Shown piece by piece: positions 1-7,502 of a stretch of 34,953 nucleotides of DNA. Position numbers and translations under genes: made by a program. The DNA lies in assembly GCA_030538115.1 (NCBI GenBank), contig JAUNUP010000021.1:21101-56053 (forward strand), written 5' to 3'. The notes below the pieces were generated by a model. The model made no database searches. It saw nothing but the letters and a program-made list of their open reading frames with translations, and had not been told where the DNA came from. The stretch is from Dermatophilus congolensis (GTDB lineage: Bacteria; Actinomycetota; Actinomycetes; Actinomycetales; Dermatophilaceae). How positions within the stretch are numbered: the stretch's first letter is position 1; each line of letters begins with the position of its first letter.

Positions 1-1
1 G

Positions 2-670
2 TCGGAACAGCCTGAGCAGTCGCAGCCGACCGCCGTCGATCCCGAGGGTGCCCTGCGCGCGCTGGGCTGGCCGATGAGCGGCTCGGTCGACGGCGTGCTG
101 GCCGCTCTGAGCGCCGGTAAGGGGGTCGACGTCGACAACGCCGCCAACTGGCCGCTGCCCGATCTGGGGCCGTCGGCGGAGCCGGCGCGATCCGACTCCG
201 TGGCCCGCCTGCTCGTCACCGACATGGCGCCGGATGTCGCGATGCAGTTCACCCCAGGCCTGCCGACGCTCGTCGTCTCGCCCCCGAGCCTCGTCGTCGG
301 GGTGCAGGTGGGGGAGGCGACGACGGCCGTCGAACTGGTCGCGCACGTGAGGTCGGTGCTCGCCGAGAACCTGCTTGCGGAGGCCTCGGTCGTAGCGCTC
401 GCTTGTGCCCAGGCGGACGCCGCGCACGACGCCGTCGCGGGCGCCTCGGCAGAGCTGGGCGTGCCGGTGCTGGGTTTCGTCTGGGACAACTCGGGAGACG
501 GACACTCGGCCCCGACGGACGTTCCCCAGGCGAGCACCGCGCAGGTCGCTGAGGTCGTGGTGGCGGTCGCGGGTGCGCGTCTCGCCCTCCCTGCACACAC
601 AGCGCCTGACGCGTCTGGCGCCGGCGGTTCGACGGTGGCGCTGGGTCGGGTACAGCCGGTTACGGCCTGA
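2..670 (+). CDS. cbiG: Cobalt-precorrin 5A hydrolase CbiG, 5'-truncated by window edge
   Basis: The frame is open from base 2 to the TGA at 668-670, so the gene starts before the window; the ATG at 74 is probably internal. CbiG opens the delta-lactone ring of cobalt-precorrin 5A and releases acetaldehyde during corrin ring synthesis in the cytoplasm. What is seen: a segment ending in NWPLPDLG, typical of the CbiG N-terminal/linker region, then the C-terminal CbiG domain with PPSLVVGVQVG, a following helix, a conserved ACAQADAAHDA-type strand and a closing GSTVALGRVQ strand. The Cys/Gly-rich turn usual after LVVGVG is replaced by QVGEATT. The cobO, cobB and cobC-like genes downstream support the assignment. 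It could be the tail of a CbiG fusion protein, since fusions with other Cbi/Cob enzymes are known in actinomycetes; the missing 5' part would decide this. Confidence 0.75.
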   Translation, partial: SEQPEQSQPTAVDPEGALRALGWPMSGSVDGVLAALSAGKGVDVDNAANWPLPDLGPSAEPARSDSVARLLVTDMAPDVAMQFTPGLPTLVVSPPSLVVGVQVGEATTAVELVAHVRSVLAENLLAEASVVALACAQADAAHDAVAGASAELGVPVLGFVWDNSGDGHSAPTDVPQASTAQVAEVVVAVAGARLALPAHTAPDASGAGGSTVALGRVQPVTA

Positions 671-704
671 CCCACTCGTCCGCGACACCCGAAAACCCTG
701 GCCA

Positions 705-733
705 TATAGGGTTATCGCACCTGGATCGAGGAG
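705..733 (+). promoter_or_regulatory. Putative promoter -10 and ribosome binding site of the yihY gene
   Basis: A TATAGGGT box lies at 705-712, about 28 bases before the GTG at 740. GAGGAG at 728-733 sits 6 bases before that start. This arrangement predicts a short leader of about 20 nt with a real Shine-Dalgarno, unlike the leaderless genes elsewhere in the window. It suggests that yihY, and perhaps cobO-cobB-cobC, can be transcribed separately from cbiG. No clear -35 was seen. Confidence 0.45.
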
Positions 734-739
734 CAGCCC

Positions 740-1993
740 GTGGCCGTCAACGCGTTCGATCGGGCCCAGCGGCGGCATCCGGCCCTGGGCCTCCCCATCG
801 CGGTCGTGTACAAGTTCGTCGAAGACCAGGGCTTGTACCTGGCGGCGATCATCGCGTTCTACGGCATGTTCTCGCTCTTCCCGCTTCTGCTGCTGCTCTC
901 CTCCGGGCTCGGCTTTGCGCTCGCCAACCGCCCTGACCTGCAGACGCAGATCATCGACGCGGCGTTGCGTTTCGTTCCGTTGCTCGATGAAACCTTCGTG
1001 CGTCGGCAGTTGACCGGCAGCGGGGTGTCGCTGGCGGTCGGTGCGATCGGTGCGCTGCTGGGTGCTCTGGGCATGGGTACCGCGATCCAGAACGCGACGA
1101 ACATGGTCTGGAATGTGCCGCGACACCTGCGGCCGAACCCGGTGATCGTGCGGTTGCGGAGTCTGGCCCTGTTGTTCGTCATGCTGCTGTTCGTGCTGCT
1201 CAGCACGGCCTTGTCGCAGCTCGCCCCGTTCTTGTCGCGGTTCGACCCTCAAGAACTCGATTTCGCGTGGGTCGGCCCTGCCAACTCCGGCTTGGGTGTA
1301 CTGGCCTCGTTCGTCGTCACGGTCATCACGTTCGGGCTGATCACACGCCTGGCGACGCGAACCCCGCTGACCTTTCGCGAGCGGCTGCCGGGTGCCCTGC
1401 TCGGGGCGGTGTTGTGGCAACTGCTGCAGTCCGCCGGTGCCGCGTACGTCACCGTCTACGTCTCGCGCTCGACGATCGCCGACGGTGTGTTCAGCTCACT
1501 CCTCGGTGTTCTGCTGTGGATCTTCCTCGCGGGCGTGACCCTCGTCATCGCGCTTGAATTCAACGTCGTTCTCGTCGACGGCCTCTACCCGCGCTCGCTC
1601 GGCGCGATCTTCGTCGACAGCGAAGACCTGACGGAGGCCGACAAGCGGGTCTACACGCGCAAGGCCGGCGCGGTGCGGTTCAAGAGCTTCGAGCGCATCG
1701 AGGTCTCGTTCGACAAGCGTGCAGACACCGAGACACTCCGGATGCGTCTGCAGCGTTTACGCACGAGAGCGCAGGTCGCAGAGGGTAGGCTCCCGCACGG
1801 TACCGATACCGACCCGGTCGATGCCGACGGAATCGTGCCGTCGTCCGGGGCCACCGATGTCACTGGCGCGCGTCGTGACGCCATACGTCTGCGGACACGT
1901 ACGAATCTGCATCCGACGACAGGAGCCGGCGATGTCTCAGGGAATTCCAGAGGCGGTTCCGGACGACGGGCTCACGACGAAGCAGCGCCGTGA
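740..1993 (+). CDS. YihY/BrkB family inner membrane protein
   Basis: A 417-residue membrane protein of the YihY (formerly BrkB/RNase BN-misannotated) family; the molecular role is not established. Six hydrophobic segments are visible: around residues 35-60 (FYGMFSLFPLLLLLSSGLGF), 93-118, 138-160, 183-208, 215-238 and 247-280. The family pattern of an early AAxxAFYxxFSLFPLL helix is clear. The last ~140 residues are hydrophilic and charged, which makes the protein longer than the ~300-residue core family. Start: the GTG at 740 is preceded by GAGGAG. The 3' end overlaps the cobO start by 62 bases in another frame, so the two are probably co-transcribed. The protein sits inside a cobalamin gene cluster, but no link to B12 is known to me. 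Confidence 0.9.
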   Translation: MAVNAFDRAQRRHPALGLPIAVVYKFVEDQGLYLAAIIAFYGMFSLFPLLLLLSSGLGFALANRPDLQTQIIDAALRFVPLLDETFVRRQLTGSGVSLAVGAIGALLGALGMGTAIQNATNMVWNVPRHLRPNPVIVRLRSLALLFVMLLFVLLSTALSQLAPFLSRFDPQELDFAWVGPANSGLGVLASFVVTVITFGLITRLATRTPLTFRERLPGALLGAVLWQLLQSAGAAYVTVYVSRSTIADGVFSSLLGVLLWIFLAGVTLVIALEFNVVLVDGLYPRSLGAIFVDSEDLTEADKRVYTRKAGAVRFKSFERIEVSFDKRADTETLRMRLQRLRTRAQVAEGRLPHGTDTDPVDADGIVPSSGATDVTGARRDAIRLRTRTNLHPTTGAGDVSGNSRGGSGRRAHDEAAP

Positions 1994-2558
1994 GCAGCCC
2001 GTTCTGGCGGTGAACACCGGCGACGGCAAGGGCAAGTCGACTGCGGCCTTCGGCATGGCGCTACGAGCCTGGAACCAGGGCTGGAGCATCGCGGTGTTCC
2101 AGTTCGTCAAGTCCGGCAAGTGGCGCGTGGGCGAGGAGGCGGCGCTGCTGCGGCTCGGCGAGGTGCACGCCTCCGACCCGCAGGTGGGTGGCCCGGTCGA
2201 GTGGCACGCGATGGGGTCGGGCTGGAGCTGGTTGCGCAGCAGTACGCGTGATGGGGCCCAGGAGGCCCAGGCCGCCGATGCCGCCGAGGGGTGGGCCGAG
2301 GTCAAGCGCCGTCTGGCCGCCGAACGGCACGACCTGTACGTGCTCGACGAGTTCACGTACCCGATGACCTGGGGGTGGGTCGACGTCGACGACGTCGCCG
2401 AGACACTGCTGGCCCGACCGGGCAGGCAGCATGTGGTGATCACCGGGAGGGGTGCGCCGGAGCGGATCGTGCAGATCGCCGATCTCGTCACCGAGATGCG
2501 CAAGGTGAAGCACCCGTTCGACGCAGGACGCATGGGACAAAGAGGCATCGAATGGTGA
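1932..2558 (+). CDS. cobO: Cob(I)yrinic acid a,c-diamide adenosyltransferase CobO
   Basis: A 208-residue CobO/CobA-type ATP:corrinoid adenosyltransferase, which transfers the 5'-deoxyadenosyl group of ATP to Co(I) of cobyrinic acid a,c-diamide. The P-loop VNTGDGKGKSTAAFG lies near residue 29. Family segments QFVKSGKW, YVLDEFTYPM, VVITGRGAP and VTEMRKVKHPFDAG follow in the expected order, ending in a C-terminal GQRGIEW. Length matches the family (about 200). The start is the ATG at 1932 with AGGAG at about 1920-1925; this lies inside the 3' end of the yihY gene. The stop overlaps the cobB start by 7 bases, indicating translational coupling. Confidence 0.95.
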   Translation: MSQGIPEAVPDDGLTTKQRREQPVLAVNTGDGKGKSTAAFGMALRAWNQGWSIAVFQFVKSGKWRVGEEAALLRLGEVHASDPQVGGPVEWHAMGSGWSWLRSSTRDGAQEAQAADAAEGWAEVKRRLAAERHDLYVLDEFTYPMTWGWVDVDDVAETLLARPGRQHVVITGRGAPERIVQIADLVTEMRKVKHPFDAGRMGQRGIEW

Positions 2559-3985
2559 TTCCAGGGGTGTACCGGCTGCCGCGGCTGATGCTCGCGGCGC
2601 CGACATCCGGCAGCGGCAAGACGATGGTGACGACAGGTGTGCTCGCCGCGCTGAGCAGACGTGGCCTGCAGGTATCGCCGCATAAGGTCGGGCCCGACTA
2701 CATCGACCCGAGTTATCACGCGGCCGCCTGCGGTCGGCCAGGGCGCAATCTCGACGTGCATCTGGTCGGGCCAGAGCGCATCGTGCCGCTTCTGCTGCAC
2801 GGAGCAGCAGTACCGGTGCCCGCCGACATCGCCGTGATCGAAGGCGTCATGGGGCTGTTCGACGGCGCCCTCGGGCGAGAGGGGTTCTCGTCGAGCGCGC
2901 ATGTGGCGACGCTGACCTCGACGCCGGTGGTTCTCGTGATCAACTGTGCGGCCGTCTCCCGCAGTGTCGGCGCGATGGCGCACGGTTTCGCGACTTTCGA
3001 CCCACACGTGCGCGTCGCCGGGGTGATCCTCAACAATGTCGCCTCCGACGGGCACGCCGCCGAGGCGCGGCAGGCGGTGGAAAGGGCCGGAATTAGGGTG
3101 GTGGGGACGATCCCTCGCATCCCCGACATCGTGGTGCCGAGCCGTCATCTCGGGCTCATTCCCGCCTCCGAGCGAAGCGACGAGGCGGTGGCTGCGGTCG
3201 AAGCGCTCGCCGACATGGCCGAGAAATACCTCGACCTCGACCTCATGCTGAAGCTTGCGCGAGAGGCGTCGCCGCTCGGAGGTGAACCGTGGTGTCCTTC
3301 ACAGGCGTTGGCAGCGGTCGACGTGGCGCCGGCGCGAACTACCGCGAGCGATGCTCGACGCCCGGTGGTGGCCGTCGTGAGCGGCCCGGCCTTCACGTTC
3401 GCGTACGCCGAAACAACCGAGCTGCTCGAGGCGGCCGGGGCTGAGGTCGTGGCGGTCGATCCGCTCCGCGACGACAACCTCCCCGAGGGCACCGACGGCC
3501 TGCTCATCCCGGGCGGGTTTCCGGAGATGTACGCGGCGAAGCTAGCCGCCAACGAGCCGATGCGGCGCGCGGTGCGCGAATTTGCGCAGGCGGGCGGCCC
3601 GGTCGTCGCAGAATGCGCGGGCCTGCTCTACCTCGCCGAGAGTCTCGACGGTGCCGAGATGTGCGGGGTGCTGCCGATCAGGGGCGAGATGGCCGACCGA
3701 CTCACACTCGGGTACCCGCAGGCCACGGCGATGGTTGACTCCGTTCTTGCGGAACAGGGAGAGGTGGTCACCGGCCATGTCTTCCATCGCACCCGGGTGA
3801 CGCCGATCGAGGGGCAGTCGCCGCGCCCCGCCTGGAGCCTGAAACACCGTCAAGGTGATGTCGAGCTCGAAGGTTGTGTCAACGCCGCGGGCAACGTACA
3901 CGCCTCCTACCTGCACACGCACTGGGCGGGTAACCCGCGTCTCGCAGCGCGGTTCGTAGCGGCCGCCCGCGCCGCAGCGCAGTGA
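2552..3985 (+). CDS. cobB: Cobyrinate a,c-diamide synthase CobB/CbiA
   Basis: A 477-residue glutamine-dependent amidotransferase that amidates the a and c carboxylates of (hydrogeno)byrinic acid using ATP and glutamine. The N-terminal dethiobiotin-synthetase-like domain has the P-loop APTSGSGKTMVTTG near residue 15, then KVGPDYIDPSYH and EGVMGLFDG. The C-terminal class I glutaminase-like domain (from about residue 270) has IPGGFPEMYA and ECAGLLYL with the nucleophile Cys at residue 355, plus an HASYLHTHWAGNP end containing the usual His. The ATG at 2552 is preceded by AAAGAGG. The 4-base GTGA overlap with the next gene indicates an operon. Confidence 0.95.
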   Translation: MVIPGVYRLPRLMLAAPTSGSGKTMVTTGVLAALSRRGLQVSPHKVGPDYIDPSYHAAACGRPGRNLDVHLVGPERIVPLLLHGAAVPVPADIAVIEGVMGLFDGALGREGFSSSAHVATLTSTPVVLVINCAAVSRSVGAMAHGFATFDPHVRVAGVILNNVASDGHAAEARQAVERAGIRVVGTIPRIPDIVVPSRHLGLIPASERSDEAVAAVEALADMAEKYLDLDLMLKLAREASPLGGEPWCPSQALAAVDVAPARTTASDARRPVVAVVSGPAFTFAYAETTELLEAAGAEVVAVDPLRDDNLPEGTDGLLIPGGFPEMYAAKLAANEPMRRAVREFAQAGGPVVAECAGLLYLAESLDGAEMCGVLPIRGEMADRLTLGYPQATAMVDSVLAEQGEVVTGHVFHRTRVTPIEGQSPRPAWSLKHRQGDVELEGCVNAAGNVHASYLHTHWAGNPRLAARFVAAARAAAQ

Positions 3986-5073
3986 CCGGCGAGCCCGACC
4001 TCGACCATCACGGCGATGTCGAGGCACGAGGGGCGAAGCTCGATTTCGCGGTCAACGTCGTACCCGGGCCACCGTGGTTCATAACGCAGGCGATGCAGGT
4101 GGCTCTGGTCGATGTCGCCGCGTATCCCGACGAGGGCCCGACCCGACGCCTACTCGCCGCCCGCCTCGGTGTCGATCCCGAGGCCGTGCTGCTCGTCAAC
4201 GGCGTCGCCGAGGCGTTCACGCTCATCGCCCGGCTCGCGGCCTGGCGGCAGCCGGTCGTCGTGCATCCGCAGTTCACCGAGCCGGAGGCCGCGCTGCGCG
4301 TCGCGGGCCACCTTCCCGAGCGGCTCGTTCTGTCTGCGCCCGACTGGGGCGACGCAGCCGATCGGGGCGACGCCGTCGACGCGTTCACGCTGACGCCGGC
4401 GGCGATTGCCGATCCGGTGCTGGAGGGGGCCGACCTCGTCGTCGTCGGAAACCCGACCAACCCGACATCGCGGCTGCACGAGGCTCGCGCGGTGTCGGCC
4501 TTGCGTGGGCGGGGTGCGACGGGGACATCGTTGTTGGTGGTGGACGAGGCGTTCATGGACGTCGTCGGCGACGAAAGCGAGTCCCTGCAGGTCGCAGCCG
4601 CGACAACGCCGGGGCTGGTGGTATTGCGCAGCCTCACCAAGACGTTCGCGCTGGCCGGGATCAGGGCCGGTTACGTGGTCGGTGAGCCCGCGTTGATCGG
4701 CCGGTTGCGCGCGCAGCAGCCGCCGTGGTCGGTGAACTCCGTGGCCCTCGGGGCGGTGCGTGCGAGCCTGACCGCCGAGGCGGAGGAGTACGTCGCGAGC
4801 GTTGTCGCGCGCCTGGACCGATGGCGGCCGTACGAAGAGGCGGGACTGACGGAGCGTGGCTGGCAGGTCGTGCCCCGTGGGCGAGCGCCGTTCATGCTGG
4901 CCCGGCATCCGCACGCGGCCCGTATCCGTGAAGAACTGCGCAGCGAGGGCATCGCGGTGCGTCGCGGAGACACCTTTCCCGGACTCGGAAACGACTGGGC
5001 CCGCTTCGCCCTTCGGCCTCCATCGGCCTGTGACCAGCTGTTCGACGCGCTCGACCGCATCTCGTCGCCGTAG
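3982..5073 (+). CDS. cobC: CobC-like PLP aminotransferase (threonine-phosphate decarboxylase type)
   Basis: A 363-residue fold-type I PLP enzyme of the histidinol-phosphate aminotransferase/CobD family. Such proteins in B12 operons supply the (R)-1-amino-2-propanol moiety by decarboxylating L-threonine phosphate. Visible: SNPTNPTS-like motif VVGNPTNPTSRL, the PLP-ring Asp in VVDEAFMDV, the Schiff-base Lys in SLTKTFALAGIRAGY (Lys 220 from the GTG at 3982), and RRGDTFPGL with the substrate Arg region near the C-terminus. The start overlaps the cobB stop by 4 bases (GTGA). The decarboxylase activity is inferred from context: histidinol-phosphate aminotransferases have the same motifs, so the exact reaction is less certain than the fold. 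Confidence 0.85.
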   Translation: MTGEPDLDHHGDVEARGAKLDFAVNVVPGPPWFITQAMQVALVDVAAYPDEGPTRRLLAARLGVDPEAVLLVNGVAEAFTLIARLAAWRQPVVVHPQFTEPEAALRVAGHLPERLVLSAPDWGDAADRGDAVDAFTLTPAAIADPVLEGADLVVVGNPTNPTSRLHEARAVSALRGRGATGTSLLVVDEAFMDVVGDESESLQVAAATTPGLVVLRSLTKTFALAGIRAGYVVGEPALIGRLRAQQPPWSVNSVALGAVRASLTAEAEEYVASVVARLDRWRPYEEAGLTERGWQVVPRGRAPFMLARHPHAARIREELRSEGIAVRRGDTFPGLGNDWARFALRPPSACDQLFDALDRISSP

Positions 5074-5101
5074 AGCCCGCGACTGTGTCGGAGGTCGGCA
5101 C

Positions 5102-5107
5102 TAGGGT
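5102..5107 (+). promoter_or_regulatory. Leaderless promoter -10 box (TAGGGT) before ATG 5115
   Basis: TAGGGT ends 7 bases before the ATG at 5115 and there is no Shine-Dalgarno in between. Transcription would begin at or within a base of the start codon. This supports the ATG at 5115 over the in-frame GTG at 5085. Confidence 0.55.
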
Positions 5108-5114
5108 GTGCGGC

Positions 5115-5324
5115 ATGAGCGAAGCCTGGACATGGACGTGTGCCGACGCCTCCGGAGCCCCGATGGTCGTCTCGGATCTCGAGGTTCCGTTTCCGACTCA
5201 GGCAGATGCGGAGGCGTGGCTCGGCGAAAGCTGGCCCGACCTCGCCGATGCCGGGGCCGAGAGCGTGACGCTGCTGCGTGACGGAGCCGTGGTGTACGGC
5301 CCGATGTCGTTACGCGAGGTCTGA
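5115..5324 (+). CDS. Small conserved actinobacterial protein of unknown function
   Basis: A 69-residue acidic cytoplasmic protein with no signal peptide or membrane segment. It resembles a small actinobacterial family that I know only as hypothetical, characterised by a central QADAEAWLGESWPDL block followed by a GAESVTLL strand and a VYGPMSL ending. All three are visible here. The ATG at 5115 is chosen because of the leaderless box just before it; an in-frame GTG at 5085 would add 10 residues that include the promoter. It is convergent with the DUF3043 gene, with only 11 bases between stops, and follows the cobalamin genes on the same strand with a separate promoter. Confidence 0.75.
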   Translation: MSEAWTWTCADASGAPMVVSDLEVPFPTQADAEAWLGESWPDLADAGAESVTLLRDGAVVYGPMSLREV

Positions 5325-5335
5325 GAAGCGGCGTC

Positions 5336-5932
5336 TTACGACGGGAATTCGCCGCGGCGCACCTTCGGCTTGGGCAGGCGCCCGGGCCTGATCTGCATCG
5401 AGCGGCTGATGACGTACCAGAGCGAGCCCCGCGCTGGGTCTTCACCGAACTTGGCCTGCACGCGCTTCTTCAGCCTGCGCCACAGAAGCGTGGTGTCGAG
5501 GATGGCAACGAGGATGGCGCCGTAGACGAGCGCGTAACCGATGGTCAGGGCCGCGCGGTTGCCGATGAGGCTGATCGGCAAGCCGATGATCATGATCGGC
5601 AGCAAGAACTCGGCGAACGACCAGCGTGCGTCGATGTAATCGCGGATGAACTTGCGCTGCGGCCCCCGGTCTTTAGCCGGCAGGGCCCACTCCTCGCCCG
5701 CCTCCATCGCAAGACGGTGCCGGTAGCGGTCTTCGCGCAGCTTCTCGCGCGACTTGCGCTGAGCCTCTTTGCGGTCGGCGGGCACGAGGGGCTGGCGTCG
5801 CGCAGCCTCTGCCTCGCGTCGTGTCGGCGTCGGGCGGCCCTTGCCGGTGGTGCGCGAGCCGTCGGTGGCCGAGGCGTCGTCGGGTGCGGCTGCGCCCTGG
5901 GCAGGCGTTTCGGGCTTCTTCGACTTGAACAC
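5336..5932 (-). CDS. DUF3043 membrane protein
   Basis: A 198-residue protein of the actinobacterial DUF3043 family (Rv2206-like). The first ~100 residues are charged and low in hydrophobics, with the typical FKSKKPE start, GKGRPTPTRREAEAARR and a Lys/Arg-rich helix. Then come RDYIDARWSFAEF and two membrane segments (about 117-136 and 141-162), followed by a basic tail. Function is unknown; it is predicted in the cytoplasmic membrane with both ends inside. The GTG at 5932 is chosen because the family begins at this FKSKK motif and a TAGAGT box lies 7 bases upstream. A longer frame to 6094 exists but would read through both divergent promoters. Confidence 0.88.
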   Translation of the reverse strand: MFKSKKPETPAQGAAAPDDASATDGSRTTGKGRPTPTRREAEAARRQPLVPADRKEAQRKSREKLREDRYRHRLAMEAGEEWALPAKDRGPQRKFIRDYIDARWSFAEFLLPIMIIGLPISLIGNRAALTIGYALVYGAILVAILDTTLLWRRLKKRVQAKFGEDPARGSLWYVISRSMQIRPGRLPKPKVRRGEFPS

Positions 5933-5939
5933 GAGACCC

Positions 5940-5945
5940 ACTCTA
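5940..5945 (-). promoter_or_regulatory. Leaderless promoter -10 box (TAGAGT) for the DUF3043 gene
   Basis: On the minus strand TAGAGT is followed by 7 bases and then the GTG start at 5932. No ribosome binding site fits between them. The divergent M20 peptidase gene has its own box about 80 bases away. Confidence 0.55.
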
Positions 5946-6023
5946 TCTGCGCGAGGGCGTACACATCGCGGTGCCGGGCGGCTGCGGCGCTCGCGGAGGC
6001 CTGCCGACCTGCGCATTCGCGCG

Positions 6024-6029
6024 TACTCT
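6024..6029 (+). promoter_or_regulatory. Leaderless promoter -10 box (TACTCT) for the M20 peptidase gene
   Basis: TACTCT is followed by 6 bases and the GTG at 6036. There is no Shine-Dalgarno. This decides the start against the longer upstream frame that would begin at 5769, inside the DUF3043 gene. Confidence 0.55.
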
Positions 6030-6035
6030 GTCGGC

Positions 6036-7418
6036 GTGAACGATGCGAGCGAGAACATCGACGACCTGCTTGCCGCCCGGGTGGCGCAGCTCATGCCCGG
6101 CGTCGTGGCCGACCTGACCTCGTTGGCGAGGATTCCCAGCGTGTCGGTGGTGGCCGAACACGCCTCCGACCTGCAGGCGTCGGCCGACGCCGTTGCGGTC
6201 CTGCTCGAGGCCGAGGGGGCGACGACACGCGTGGTGCGCGCGGGTGGCCATCCGGCGGTGATCGCGCACGTCGAGGGAACCGGTGAGCGGCCAGAGGGGC
6301 AGCGGCGCCCGCGCGTTCTCTTCTACGCCCATCACGACGTGCAGCCGACGGGAGACGAAGCCGACTGGGATTCTCCGCCGTTCGAGCCGACCCTGCGCGG
6401 CGACCGCCTGTTCGGCCGAGGTGTCGCCGACGACAAGGCGGGTGTGATGGCGCACGTCGCCGCGATCCGCGCGTTCGACGGGCGCCCGCCGGTCGACGTG
6501 ATCGTGTTCGTCGAGGGCGAGGAAGAGGCCGGCTCCGAGAGCCTGCCCGAGCTGCTGAGCCAATACCGCGACGAGCTCGACTGCGACGTCATCGTTCTCG
6601 CCGACTCCGCAAACTGGGCGGTCGGTACGCCGGCCCTCACGACCTCCCTGCGCGGCAACGTCGTCGCGGCAGTGGAACTACGCACCCTGGACCACGGCAT
6701 CCACTCGGGCATGTTCGGCGGCGTCGTGCCCGACGCCGTGAGCGCGATGTGCCGCCTACTTGCCACCCTCCACGACGAGCGCGGAGAGGTGGCGATCGCT
6801 GGTCTCGATGCGTCCGATACCACCGTGGTGGACTACACCGAAGAGCAGGTCCGTTCGGATTCAGGCGTTCTCGACGGCGTCGAGCTGATCGGAAGCGGGT
6901 CGTTCACGTCGCGGCTGTGGACCAAGCCCGCGCTGACGATCACGGGTTTCGACGGTCCCAGCACCTCCACGGCCCCCAACGTGCTTACTCCCGTTTGTAA
7001 GGCGGTGGTGTCGCTGCGGACCGCGCCGGGCCAAGACGTGCAGCGCGCCTACGACCTCCTGGTCGAGCACCTGCGTGCCCACACCCCGTGGGGCGCCCGC
7101 GTCGAGGTCGACCCCGTCGGTCTCGGTGAGGGATTCGAGGCTGCGACCTCCGGCCCCGCCGTCGACGCCGCCCGCTCCGCGATGACCGAGGCCTGGGGGA
7201 TGGCACCCGTGGACGCCGGCATCGGCGGGTCGATCCCGTTCATCGCCCAGTTCGCCGAGGCGTTTCCGCAGGCTCAGATCCTTGTCACGGGAGTCGAAGA
7301 CCCCGACACCCGTGCTCACGGCGCCAACGAGAGCCTGCACCTGGGCGAGTTCGAGCGCGTCTGCCTCGCCGAGGCGCTGCTGCTGCACAAGCTCGCGCAG
7401 GGCGTCGCAGGCGCCTGA
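6036..7418 (+). CDS. M20 family metallopeptidase (dipeptidase type)
   Basis: A 460-residue cytoplasmic di-zinc peptidase of the M20 family, nearest to the CNDP/dipeptidase branch that cleaves dipeptides or short peptides. Visible metal and catalytic motifs: FYAHHDVQPT (His 98, Asp 100), GRGVADDKAG (bridging Asp 131 region), EGEEEAGSES (catalytic Glu 162/metal Glu 163), VLADS in the fourth ligand position, and HGANESLHLGEF near the C-terminus with the last His. The internal dimerisation domain begins around residue 210 (LRGNVVAAVELRTLDHGIHSG). The start is set by the leaderless box. The gene stands alone: the next gene begins 84 bases downstream. The substrate cannot be told from sequence. Confidence 0.92.
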   Translation: MNDASENIDDLLAARVAQLMPGVVADLTSLARIPSVSVVAEHASDLQASADAVAVLLEAEGATTRVVRAGGHPAVIAHVEGTGERPEGQRRPRVLFYAHHDVQPTGDEADWDSPPFEPTLRGDRLFGRGVADDKAGVMAHVAAIRAFDGRPPVDVIVFVEGEEEAGSESLPELLSQYRDELDCDVIVLADSANWAVGTPALTTSLRGNVVAAVELRTLDHGIHSGMFGGVVPDAVSAMCRLLATLHDERGEVAIAGLDASDTTVVDYTEEQVRSDSGVLDGVELIGSGSFTSRLWTKPALTITGFDGPSTSTAPNVLTPVCKAVVSLRTAPGQDVQRAYDLLVEHLRAHTPWGARVEVDPVGLGEGFEAATSGPAVDAARSAMTEAWGMAPVDAGIGGSIPFIAQFAEAFPQAQILVTGVEDPDTRAHGANESLHLGEFERVCLAEALLLHKLAQGVAGA

Positions 7419-7502
7419 GGGTGGCGCAGCGGGCTCTCGGTACGCGGGATGTCCACTGTCCGACCAGGTAAGAGGTGACTGGTCGTCCGCCGGTAAGGCA
7501 CC

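Noticed and set aside
671..739. Cobalamin riboswitch between cbiG and yihY
   Set aside because: The gap of 69 bases is too short and lacks a B12-box-like sequence. Any riboswitch for this locus would be upstream of the window.
5933..6094. N-terminal extension of the DUF3043 protein to 6094
   Set aside because: The extension would cover both divergent leaderless promoters and has no family resemblance; the family starts at FKSKK.
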